From positions 1 through 64,000 of the forward strand of contig NZ_JAAOMP010000126.1 in NCBI RefSeq assembly GCF_018853815.1: DNA of 64,000 nucleotides, in the 5' to 3' direction. The notes below the pieces were generated by a model. It saw nothing but the letters and a program-made list of their open reading frames with translations. It searched no databases and was not told the origin of the DNA. Of the stretch, positions 55,126 to 63,178 are shown in pieces. The DNA is from Acidithiobacillus sulfurivorans. GTDB taxonomy: Bacteria; Pseudomonadota; Gammaproteobacteria; Acidithiobacillales; Acidithiobacillaceae. Position numbers and translations under genes: made by a program. Position 1 is the first letter of the stretch. The number at the start of each line of letters is the position of its first letter.

Positions 55126-55414
55126 GTTACCCGCTGTTACCAGTTGGTAGTGGGCAGGTAACAGACAGGTAACAAGAAAAACCCAATAAATCAATGTTGT
55201 TACCACTGTTACCTCTGTTACCACCTATTTGATACGTTCACGGGACTTTCCCCGCTATAAATAGAGGGCACTCTTATAATAGAGAAATTGTCCGTATAGG
55301 GGTGTCGTTTTTGCGGGTAACAGAGGTAACAAGGTAACAGCTTTGATTTTATTATGTATTTATGTTACCAGCTTGTTACCTGTCGGCCTCTGTTACCGGT
55401 AACACGGGACTTTC
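55126..55414. repeat. GTTACC hexamer array with 12-bp direct repeats, iteron-like
   Basis: Fourteen copies of GTTACC or its complement in 278 bases (first at 55126-55131, last pair back-to-back at 55392-55403), many as CTGTTACC. The exact 12-mer CACGGGACTTTC occurs at 55240-55251 and 55403-55414. An AT-rich stretch (TTTTATTATGTATTTATG) and a TATAAT lie between copies. The array follows the stop of the DNA polymerase gene by about 140 bases. Candidate origin or dense operator. Confidence 0.7.
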
Positions 55415-55554
55415 ATTGCGCATCTCTGTCCCCTGAAACCATACGAAGTAAAAATCTACACCGGTTGGTTATGCGGTAGAAGCGTTAATCACGCTGATGT
55501 TTAATGGCCCTTTTGTGGTGATCTCAACCATGCAAGGCGAGAACGGGTGAGGGC

Positions 55555-57957
55555 CTAGTGTACCCAACAGTCGCCCATAGATGTTTCCACTTCGGTCGGG
55601 ATGCCATATCTGAGCAACAATGAATCCGCTGCCGTAATCATGGTTTTTTCGACGAGGGCCTGCACCTCGGCAACACGAGCCTCAGGCACTTCCAGCAACA
55701 GCTCATCGTGGACAAAATTAATAAGATAACTCTGTATATCTTCCGGTAACGCTCGCAGTGCCCGGAAAGCAATTTCAGCCCCCGTTCCCTGATCCTGATA
55801 GTTGGCCCCGCTCGTCATTTTAGAAGATATGGTCAAACGGCCAGACAGGGTACTTCCGAGATATAATTTCCCCCCTGCTGTTGCTGGCTGCACTTCATAA
55901 GCCTTGTAGGGATTCAAAATATCCGCTTTTTGGCTGAAAGCATTTTTCAGTAGCCAGTGCCAAAGACCCATTTCCGGGAACAATTCAAAATAAGCGTTTT
56001 TAGCGGCTTCTGCCTCTGCCTCGGTCCATTTCAGGCCGTAAGACTGCCTGCCATACTTCCAGAGGGATTCCGCAGACATGCCGTATATGAGACCAAAGTT
56101 CACCGCCTTTGCCGCCTGTCTTGGGCCTTTCAGCGTCTTTTTCAGCGCATCCTGCGCATCCCGCGTCAGAGACTCTAAGTATGCGATAGGGGTCAAACCA
56201 CCCAACTCAAACCGTCCACTCATGGATTCCATAGCAAGGGCGGTAATCATATGCGGGTCCAGTCCTTTGATGTACGCCAAGCGGAAAGGCAATTTGGCCT
56301 CATCCCCTTCCGTGGCCGTGTGAATCTTCTTCACGATGACGCAAAGCTGGCAGGCTATCGCCAGTGCCCAGGTATCCATGTCCGGTTGGCTTTTGCTGTC
56401 CGGAAACGGGTTCGCTTCGGCGATCCTTGCCGGAACAGGCTCAGAGGGGTCACTGAGCCATGGTAAAAGTTCGGGGACTTTTTGGACTATCCAAGCTATC
56501 CGTTGCCGTTGTGGTGACTGGCATTGGTTATCTTCCCGCAGAAAACGCAGCATGCGCCAAGACCTGACCCCTAAGGCCGCGCCAATACGCAATTCAATAC
56601 TCGAAAAGTCCGTGGCAATGATTTTATGCCCCTCTGGTGCCGCAAAGATGGCCCGGAAACGTGGATCACGCGGGATATTCTGCAAATTGGGTTCCTGTGA
56701 TGAAGTCCGGCCTGTCACCGTATTGATACCCGTCATCGGATGAATACGCCCATCCTCAGCCACCAGCGCTGCATATTGGGGGATTTTCCCACGCTCTGAA
56801 ACAGGTTTGAGAACACCCTGCAAGGCCGTTACTACCTGGCTATCCGGGAAAACTTCTTCTAGGTCTTTGGCCGAAAGAGAAGGGTTCCCCTTGTCTGTTG
56901 TAGGTAATCCCTGCCCTGTTTCTGCACGAATGGCCTGATCTATGGATGTTTTGAGCGCATCGTTCATACCTTGCTTGGGATTCAACAACCGTTCGCGAAA
57001 CGCCCCCAAAGCGGGAACAATCTGTTCCAGTGCATCCATGGCCGTTATTGCTGCCATATTTAAAGCCGCATCCAGTTCTGCCGCCGCTGAATGAGACCAG
57101 TACAAACCCTTTCGCTGCATCCGCACCAGCACATGCAAGGCTTCTTCCATGTCTCGATATGCCTTGCCGCCATTGTGGTTATCCAAGGCGTCCAGCACCC
57201 CATGAATGTCTGTATCCGAGTCTATCTTGAGTAATGCCCGTGCGGCTTTTGGGGGAATATCCACATCTCCCATGCAGTAATCGTAATGGGCCGGTGAGAG
57301 ATAATCCGGCATCCAGTTTTGCGGTTTCTGGAAAGTCTTGTCGAGTTTCTGGTCGAACAACCAGAGCGCCAGATCATCCAGACTCAATGCCCCACCTTCT
57401 TTGTCACCAGACCTTGTCTTGTGTGCCATTTTGTCTTTCACATGCCGGGCAAATTCCGCATAGTTTTTTCGGGGGGATGGCTGCCGGGTTTCAGCCTGAA
57501 CAATAACCGACTGCATATAATAAACCGCTTCTGGTCGTATGGCCGTTGCCATGAGCATCGTATCCACAATCCGTGCAGGCCGTATATCCGCATGCAGGTT
57601 CAGCAACCATTGATAATCAAACAGCAGGTTGTGACCAACCCAAACATGCCCATGCAGCATCCCTACCAAAGTCCGTTTTTGTTCAGACGAAAATTGGTCC
57701 AAATCCACGGCAGTCTGGAATCCATTGTGGGGCAGGAACAGTGACAGAACCCGACAGCGGGGCGTGGCATCCCCATCCTTTCCATTGGTGAGGGGTTTTT
57801 TCACCGCCCATGGTGTCAGGCCCGTGGTTTCCACGTCCAAGACGATTTCAACCGGACCATGCACTGTAGCGTCGGGTAATGCTTCTGACAGTGCCTGCAG
57901 AATTTCTGGTCCTGTGAATGAATTACGCGTTGGTATATCAAGCATCAAGGTCGACAT
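55555..57957 (-). CDS. Family A DNA polymerase with 3'-5' exonuclease domain (mobile-element type)
   Basis: 800 aa. Exonuclease motif LDVETTGL with D41 and E43, then HNLLFDYQWLL; no 5'-nuclease domain. Polymerase motif A ATDFSSIELR (D450), motif B in GPRQAAKAVNFGLIYG (R613, K617, F621, Y625), motif C NFVHDELLLE (H750-E752): all catalytic residues kept. Between motif A and motif B are about 160 residues instead of about 50 as in E. coli Pol I, an insertion near 464-563. Start 57957 has GAGG six bases upstream and overlaps the primase-like gene by 20 bases. Probably replicates the element. Confidence 0.9.
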   Translation of the reverse strand: MSTLMLDIPTRNSFTGPEILQALSEALPDATVHGPVEIVLDVETTGLTPWAVKKPLTNGKDGDATPRCRVLSLFLPHNGFQTAVDLDQFSSEQKRTLVGMLHGHVWVGHNLLFDYQWLLNLHADIRPARIVDTMLMATAIRPEAVYYMQSVIVQAETRQPSPRKNYAEFARHVKDKMAHKTRSGDKEGGALSLDDLALWLFDQKLDKTFQKPQNWMPDYLSPAHYDYCMGDVDIPPKAARALLKIDSDTDIHGVLDALDNHNGGKAYRDMEEALHVLVRMQRKGLYWSHSAAAELDAALNMAAITAMDALEQIVPALGAFRERLLNPKQGMNDALKTSIDQAIRAETGQGLPTTDKGNPSLSAKDLEEVFPDSQVVTALQGVLKPVSERGKIPQYAALVAEDGRIHPMTGINTVTGRTSSQEPNLQNIPRDPRFRAIFAAPEGHKIIATDFSSIELRIGAALGVRSWRMLRFLREDNQCQSPQRQRIAWIVQKVPELLPWLSDPSEPVPARIAEANPFPDSKSQPDMDTWALAIACQLCVIVKKIHTATEGDEAKLPFRLAYIKGLDPHMITALAMESMSGRFELGGLTPIAYLESLTRDAQDALKKTLKGPRQAAKAVNFGLIYGMSAESLWKYGRQSYGLKWTEAEAEAAKNAYFELFPEMGLWHWLLKNAFSQKADILNPYKAYEVQPATAGGKLYLGSTLSGRLTISSKMTSGANYQDQGTGAEIAFRALRALPEDIQSYLINFVHDELLLEVPEARVAEVQALVEKTMITAADSLLLRYGIPTEVETSMGDCWVH

Positions 57958-60808
57958 AGGGCACCTCAATAATTTTGGTCAGTTGGTCCAGCAAGGGGGT
58001 TGTGGGGTCATTCACCACAAATGTTGGTGGTGCCTGTTTGGGTGCCGGTGGCGTCGGTTCTTCCGGTTTCTTGGCTTCACCTTTGGCTATAAGAGGCACT
58101 ACATTGTTGGTAGTCGCCGCATCGTCCCCTGAAAACAAGGTGTCAGGAATATCCAGCCTAAGTGCCGCTACCGGTACCAAGGTGCATTTTCTTAGCATCC
58201 CTGACACGCGCACGGGGTGGTTGCGTATTGCCCCATCCACATCACGCAACCCGCCCGTCCAAGCGCCGTCTTTACGCCAGCGGGTGTTTTTCAGCAAATC
58301 TGAAAGACCGGCATGCCGTGCAACGATAGCCGCATATAGTTTCCCTGCGTTTTCCAGCAGACGAATCCCGATATTGCCCAGCGCTTGGGCTTCCTCGCTG
58401 ACCATGGTGCTGTTAGGTGACTTGGTCAGCCTGACTACTTCGGTTTGCATGGCCCGCCCAACACTCATCTTGTCGCGATTAATCCGTGAGTTTCCACGTT
58501 CATCCGTCTCGGGACGCAGAACCTCAATGGTCATGGCCGCAATCGTATCCAGAATCAAATCCGATTCTTTGGATGCTTCTCGGGCTTCCTGAAGTTGGCC
58601 CATCAGATCGGGCAAAGCCTGTCCCATTGTTGTGCATACATTGCTGACATTCTGATCTACTGCCGTCATTGCTGCAGCCATCAACACACCGAAAGTATCC
58701 ACTTCGCGTGACTCGCCATTTCCGGCATAGGACAACCAGTGTTCCCGCACTTCAGCAAACAAGCTCTGGTAAGACTGCCACCGCTGAATTGTGCCCCAGA
58801 AGAACACAGCGGCGTCCTCTGCGCTCAGCTTCGCCGGTGGCTTGCCAATGTGCCCATCGTGCTGAAGGGGCTTCAGATAGATTTTTGCAATGCGTGTCAG
58901 GTCGGCAGGTTCCAATGCAGGGTCAGCGATTGAAGCAAAGCAAAAGCTCGTCATGATGCGGAATACTTTGCCAACCTGATCGGCAGTGCCTTTCCGCACG
59001 TCGGAACCCGCTGAATAGCTACTACGGTTCAGACTAAGAAACCCGTTCGTGTTTCGCTCGGATCTGGCGTTCACATTGTCCGTATTGTCTTTTTCCATCT
59101 CATCGAGACCACAAGGGCCGGATGACCGCCCAAACATCTGCCGAACACCGGCAGATGTGGATTCACTGGCCATGTCCGTATGCCACATATATCCCCCCAG
59201 ACAGGACTTGATGAAACGCAGCAGTTCAGACTTGCCGCTACCTCGCTGACCTACCAGCCATATGGATGGTCGCGAAGTCATGGCCCCCAGAAATATGGTC
59301 ATGGTCATCCAGCCCAGCACCATCTTTGCGCTTGCCGCCGTGCCGCCTGCGTAATTCCACTGTTCGAGTGAAGACATAATGCGCGAAACAACCGCCCTGT
59401 ATTCTGCATTAGACGTTGCACGGTAGGCTGGGGGTGGAAAAGGACCTTCTTTGATATAGAGGGCTTTTCTGCCCTCTACAATGCGCGGAATGCATTGTCC
59501 ATCTGCCCTGAATACGCCCTCTGCCGTATTCACGACCAGATCGCCATCCTCACCTAGCCATGTTCCGGTCCCAAACACACGGTCCGCTTCGTTGAAATGG
59601 CCCGCAAGGCTGCAGGCATCCGCAACTTCCCGCGCTGCGCGCGGGGCATCGACGCTTTTGTTACCCTGTTTGTCTATTTTCGAGTAGTGCTTTTCCAGAT
59701 AAGAATTGCCCACCATAAGGGTTAGCGCGCTGGCATTGCTGAGGTCTTTTCCGGGCATCGTAATCAGGTTTTTCGACCGATTTGACCAGAGAGCCACATA
59801 GAGGCCCTGATTGAGGGTGCCCAAAGGAATAAAACCCTCGTTATCCGCATCTGGTTTGGCCACACTGGCCCAGCTGGCAGCTTCTGCGATGGTTTTCAAA
59901 ACTTCAGAGGACTGACCCGCCACAAGCGCATCATCAAGACCACGGCTTTTGCACCGAAGCATGGTGTACTGCCCACCACGCGGCCCGGTACATTTTTCCA
60001 GATCGGGTTTCATCCATTGTGCAGCGACCGGCAGCCCCACAAACATCTCACGAATCAGCTTCGCCAGTTTGCGAGCCGCATGGTGTACGTCCGCATTCAA
60101 CGCACAGCGCCCCATGCCCAGCGACCAAAGTTTGCCATGCTGGCCAAATTCTTCCGCATTTCTGGGGGCAGAGGCCTTTTCCATGGGCCAGCCGTTACTA
60201 TCATAGAGGACCACCACGGTATCTATGGCATCCTCTTTCTGTAACTGTTCAATAAGCGCCGTAATCTCAGGGGATAGAACAGCCAGTTCTTTGTCCTTCG
60301 CCTTGAAGTTGTAAACACCGGGCAGACCCACGCAAGGAATACCGGCAAGGCAAGCGGCAGTGGCTTTCTTTTCGCCTTCCGTGATGACGAGCGTTTTACC
60401 GACCTTGCTATTTTTCAGGGCATCTCGAAACGACGATGGGATATAGACATGCGACCGACTGCCTTTGGGTGATAGGTACTTACCGAGTGTACTGCCTTCC
60501 TCTAAGCCCAACAGTCGGAACCGCTGGTAAGGCATACCTTGGTCCTCAATAGGATTATTGTCGAGGTCAAAGTAGGGTATGGCGTAGGCACCCCGAGCGG
60601 GTATCCTGCTTTTGAAGCCCAACGCTTGTTGTGCCTGTTCTGGTGTTCTGGACCCAACCCGTATTTTCGTCGGTGTCAGCCCCGAGCGAGCCAGGTCTTC
60701 ACGGGTGAGATTTTTAATCTCATCCAGTGCTACGGGCTGGACAGTCTGAACAGTCGCTTCAGCCTTATTTTCGGGCTGGGTATGATTGAAGTCGTTAATT
60801 AATCCCAT
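57938..60808 (-). CDS. TOPRIM-ATPase protein, candidate primase-helicase
   Basis: 956 aa. Residues ~45-205 form a DUF3854-like TOPRIM region: LVITEGEKKATAACLAGIPC (E144, E146) and TVVVLYDSN (D203). An ATPase follows with Walker A LVGQRGSGKSELLRF (K526) and acidic GPCGLDEME (~568-571), then an arginine-bearing region typical of plasmid/phage helicases of the DUF927/D5 kind. The tail is Pro-rich (PEEPTPPAPKQAPP). One base separates it from the gene upstream, and its end overlaps the polymerase gene, so the two act together, most likely as primase-helicase plus polymerase. Confidence 0.75.
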   Translation of the reverse strand: MGLINDFNHTQPENKAEATVQTVQPVALDEIKNLTREDLARSGLTPTKIRVGSRTPEQAQQALGFKSRIPARGAYAIPYFDLDNNPIEDQGMPYQRFRLLGLEEGSTLGKYLSPKGSRSHVYIPSSFRDALKNSKVGKTLVITEGEKKATAACLAGIPCVGLPGVYNFKAKDKELAVLSPEITALIEQLQKEDAIDTVVVLYDSNGWPMEKASAPRNAEEFGQHGKLWSLGMGRCALNADVHHAARKLAKLIREMFVGLPVAAQWMKPDLEKCTGPRGGQYTMLRCKSRGLDDALVAGQSSEVLKTIAEAASWASVAKPDADNEGFIPLGTLNQGLYVALWSNRSKNLITMPGKDLSNASALTLMVGNSYLEKHYSKIDKQGNKSVDAPRAAREVADACSLAGHFNEADRVFGTGTWLGEDGDLVVNTAEGVFRADGQCIPRIVEGRKALYIKEGPFPPPAYRATSNAEYRAVVSRIMSSLEQWNYAGGTAASAKMVLGWMTMTIFLGAMTSRPSIWLVGQRGSGKSELLRFIKSCLGGYMWHTDMASESTSAGVRQMFGRSSGPCGLDEMEKDNTDNVNARSERNTNGFLSLNRSSYSAGSDVRKGTADQVGKVFRIMTSFCFASIADPALEPADLTRIAKIYLKPLQHDGHIGKPPAKLSAEDAAVFFWGTIQRWQSYQSLFAEVREHWLSYAGNGESREVDTFGVLMAAAMTAVDQNVSNVCTTMGQALPDLMGQLQEAREASKESDLILDTIAAMTIEVLRPETDERGNSRINRDKMSVGRAMQTEVVRLTKSPNSTMVSEEAQALGNIGIRLLENAGKLYAAIVARHAGLSDLLKNTRWRKDGAWTGGLRDVDGAIRNHPVRVSGMLRKCTLVPVAALRLDIPDTLFSGDDAATTNNVVPLIAKGEAKKPEEPTPPAPKQAPPTFVVNDPTTPLLDQLTKIIEVPYVDLDA

Positions 60809-60809
60809 G

Positions 60810-61511
60810 TCACACCCCCTTACCGCGAACAGCGGCTATCTGGGCTGATGTGGCAATCCTTGGACGGCCCCTCTTGCCGGTGGGCTTTCTTGGGGGTTTC
60901 GTGCCCCCGACAGGGAAGCAATTCAGCCATGCGATGACATCCCGATAATGATAGCGGGGACCGCGACAACCGGGGATGAAGACGGCAGGGGGTAGTGCAG
61001 AATGGGGCTTGTTCTGAAGCGTTTTAGGGCTGACCTGTAGCAGTACAGCCAGATCATGGACCGTGCAGAGTAAAGGCAGAGACGCAGGCGGCTCACCACC
61101 ATCACTATCGTCGGAACTACTGCTGCTGGCTGGCTTTTTATGCCCGCCAGCCTTGCGATGGCCAGACTGACGACCAGCAGATTGTTGTCTGTGGGCATGG
61201 GCGACCAAATCTGCACCAACGGCACCTCGCTCGCGCAATTGGGCTGGATAGGCAGCTGTAGGGCTGGTAATAGCCCAAGCTTTAGCCTCAGTTCTCACCA
61301 ATGTGACATTGCCAGAGATGTGCCCCCAGACATGTGGCATCCCCGCCAGAAGAACCATGGGGATAAGGATTGTGATAATGGTTATGGCATCTGCCATTGG
61401 CACAAAGCCAAGCTGACCAAGACAGGCAGCAAGGAAGATGGTAATACCGCCATAGCGGTATATGCATGCGCGAAATTCGGCCCATGCGCTGGGCGTGTTT
61501 TTACTGTTCAT
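60810..61511 (-). CDS. Two-membrane-segment protein fused to an AlpA/MerR-like HTH and AT-hook tail
   Basis: 233 aa. Residues ~20-38 (GGITIFLAACLGQLGFVP) and ~41-60 (AITIITILIPMVLLAGMPHV) are hydrophobic; 75-140 is a His/Lys/Ser-rich linker with an SSSSSDDSDGG run; 145-200 is a helix-turn-helix of excisionase/AlpA type (LCTVHDLAVLLQVSPKTL, RYHYRDVIAWLN); the tail has an AT-hook-like GKRGRPRIA. GAGGA seven bases before the ATG. The stop is one base before the primase-like gene. A membrane-tethered DNA-binding protein is the straightforward reading; tethering an origin or a regulator are both possible. Confidence 0.65.
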   Translation of the reverse strand: MNSKNTPSAWAEFRACIYRYGGITIFLAACLGQLGFVPMADAITIITILIPMVLLAGMPHVWGHISGNVTLVRTEAKAWAITSPTAAYPAQLRERGAVGADLVAHAHRQQSAGRQSGHRKAGGHKKPASSSSSDDSDGGEPPASLPLLCTVHDLAVLLQVSPKTLQNKPHSALPPAVFIPGCRGPRYHYRDVIAWLNCFPVGGTKPPRKPTGKRGRPRIATSAQIAAVRGKGV

Positions 61512-61573
61512 AATGGTTTCCTCGTGTGATGGTCAATTACTCTCAATTTGGTTTCCTCATACAACGGTCAATT
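61512..61573. repeat. 35-bp tandem leader repeat upstream of the membrane-HTH gene
   Basis: Two imperfect copies with a 35-base period (from 61515 and 61550). On the minus strand each contains GAGTAATTGACC and GAGGAAACC; the copy nearer the gene supplies the ribosome site. A small tandem duplication of the translation start region. Confidence 0.55.
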
Positions 61574-61710
61574 ACTCGGTGTGTGCCTCAGATGTGCCCC
61601 CTTTAATAAGGGAACTCACCTGTGTGCTGGCCGGGAAACCATCGCTTGGGCAGCAAAGAATCCGGTGACCAGCCGGGCGGCCAGAGAACACATCTGAGGC
61701 ACCGCCGAGT
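61574..61710. repeat. Long nested inverted repeat (hairpin or structured RNA candidate)
   Basis: Left arm 61574-61596 (ACTCGG, 3 bases, GTGCCTCAGATGTG) pairs with right arm 61689-61710 (CACATCTGAGGCAC, 2 bases, CCGAGT): 14 plus 6 perfect base pairs around a small internal loop. Inside are a CTGGCC/GGCCAG stem, a CCGG-N7-CCGG stem and CCCTT-TAAT-AAGGG. It lies in the leader of the membrane-HTH gene. No coding frame explains it. Confidence 0.65.
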
Positions 61711-61936
61711 GGATGTTTTTGTATCCACGGGATGGTATAGACTTAGCCATGAAGGGATAAACCGTACACCATTCCTATGGACATATATATAGTCCAATAG
61801 TTCCAAGTTATCAACATTATTTCGAAATATTTTTACCAATTTTAATTTGACTTTATAAAGCACAAAATACAATATGTTAATATATTTAGGTTTCCATGAA
61901 AAACCACATTTAAGATTCCAGCTTGCGCAATGCAAA
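61711..61936. other. AT-rich intergenic stretch with small palindromes
   Basis: No gene. Holds a GTGGAT/ATCCAC hairpin (61709-61728) and an inverted repeat CTATGGAC-GTCCAATAG centred near 61787 with TATATATA in the middle, a plausible operator or promoter for the membrane-HTH operon. The minus frame 61603-61935 spans these features and looks non-coding. Confidence 0.45.
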
Positions 61937-62425
61937 TCACAAGTGATTCAGGCGACGCTTCAGTTCCTTGATGACCGGCGCGCTGTTCATCCGCAGTTCC
62001 AGATTGTCGGGCTGGCCCAGTACCCTCGACACGGCAAGGCATAAATCCCTATGGCCCATCAATACCACATCAACAGGTAGCAAAGAACCATCCAACGCAC
62101 TCTGTGCCATCATTTTCCGCTTATGCCGATACCGCCTTGCTTTTTCGGTAGGGGTCAGTACATGGTTGGCATACAGCCGTGGACGGCCCACTTTACGTTT
62201 TGGGGCAGGGGCGTCAACTACAGGCTGGACCAAAGAGGGCTGTTCCATAGCCGGTGCAGGCGAGTATGTGGGTTCCGGCTGACCTACAGGTTCCGGCGGG
62301 CTTACTGGATAGCCACGTTCCGGTCGGGTTGGTACCGGCTGTTCCGGCTTGCGCAGGGGTTCCCGCGCTACAGGTTTCAAGTTGAGTTCATCCAAACCCA
62401 GTCCTGCCAATAGGGATTTTTTCAT
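61937..62425 (-). CDS. Basic protein with GRPR motif, unknown function
   Basis: 162 aa from ATG 62425 (GAGG upstream; ATG 62434 is an alternative). N-terminus KKSLLAGLGLDELNLKP recalls the short leader of ParB-like proteins, but no ParB domain follows. The middle is Pro/Glu-rich (about 20-85). Then a basic block KRKVGRPRLYANH and TPTEKARRYRHKRKMM, and a helical C-terminus (NSAPVIKELKRRLNHL). The AT-hook-like GRPR is shared with the membrane-HTH protein. Probably DNA-binding; it lies between the hairpin region and the 34-bp repeats. Confidence 0.6.
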   Translation of the reverse strand: MKKSLLAGLGLDELNLKPVAREPLRKPEQPVPTRPERGYPVSPPEPVGQPEPTYSPAPAMEQPSLVQPVVDAPAPKRKVGRPRLYANHVLTPTEKARRYRHKRKMMAQSALDGSLLPVDVVLMGHRDLCLAVSRVLGQPDNLELRMNSAPVIKELKRRLNHL

Positions 62426-62465
62426 GACATCCATCCTCACAAATCTCATCACGGCTTATTCCGTC

Positions 62466-62700
62466 ATGATTGGTATAGCCGAACCATATGGGGTATAGCT
62501 TTATTGGGTGATGGCCGACTATTTTGAGGTGACTTGATTGGGTGCGGCAGACCATTCATGGTCGGCATTAATAGGTGGCGGCCTACTATTCAGGGTTGGC
62601 CTTATTAGGTGATCGTTTACCATTCTTGCGCAGCCTTATTAAGTGATGACCCACTATTCAGGCATAGCTTTAATTGAGTAGTGGCCGACTATTTATTAAG
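62466..62700. repeat. Tandem 34-bp degenerate repeats, iteron-like
   Basis: Six clear copies and one weak copy with a 33-35-base period, recognisable by the GGGTG-type core at 62506, 62540, 62573, 62607, 62641 and 62676 (weak copy at 62472). Approximate consensus TTATTRGGTGATGGCC followed by GACTATTCAGG. Unique spacers are absent, so it is not CRISPR. It sits between the GRPR-protein and IHF/HU genes, as origin iterons often do. Confidence 0.7.
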
Positions 62701-62902
62701 GATGGCGCAACCAAATGAATGGGTTCCGGTAGATGAAAAATGGTTGGTTATCGTTACTATATATTTAGTGATTATTGTTTTAATGGGATAAGGTGAACGC
62801 CAGATAAAGCAACGCGTCAAAAGCTGTAGCTTTTTTGAGTGGTGCGGATCGTCCGCAGGAATAGCAGGAACTATCAAATGGATTTATCCACGGACAGGGA
62901 TG
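62701..62902. other. Non-coding stretch between repeats and HU/IHF gene
   Basis: No gene seen. AT-rich around 62735-62790 (GTTATCGTTACTATATATTTAGTGATTATTG), which next to tandem repeats could be a DNA-unwinding region. Confidence 0.4.
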
Positions 62903-63178
62903 TTAACTGCGTTCCTTGACCTTCTGGCTGACCTTAAATGTCACCACTCGTCTGGCGGCAATCTCGAAAGGTTCACCGTTCTTGGGATTTCGCCCCGGTC
63001 GGGCGACCTTATGCCGTAACGTAAAATTCCCAAAGCCGGACAACTTCACGTCTTCACCGGACGCCAGCGTTTCCCGTATCGTATCAAACAAACTATTCAC
63101 CAGTTCCAAGCTGGTTAGACGGGTCAGCCCCATTTCATCCATCAAAAAATAAGCTATTTCTGCTTTTGTAACGGTCAT
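62903..63178 (-). CDS. IHF/HU-family DNA-bending protein
   Basis: 91 aa. VTKAEIAYFLMDEMGLTRL, then VKLSGFGNFTLRHKVAR and the DNA-arm segment RPGRNPKNGEPFEIAARRVV are diagnostic; closest in style to IHF alpha. An element-borne copy, overlapping the upstream 230-aa gene by ATGA. Likely assists origin or integrase complexes of the element. Confidence 0.92.
   Translation of the reverse strand: MTVTKAEIAYFLMDEMGLTRLTSLELVNSLFDTIRETLASGEDVKLSGFGNFTLRHKVARPGRNPKNGEPFEIAARRVVTFKVSQKVKERS

Noticed and set aside
61574-61710. Integron attC site or MITE
   Set aside because: No GTTRRRY/RYYYAAC core sites and no flanking target duplication; kept only as an unexplained inverted repeat.
61603-61935. 110-codon minus-strand frame
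   Set aside because: Runs through the inverted-repeat region and palindromes; composition changes abruptly along it and no domain is seen.
62466-62700. CRISPR array
   Set aside because: The repeats are degenerate and contiguous without unique spacers, and no cas gene is nearby.
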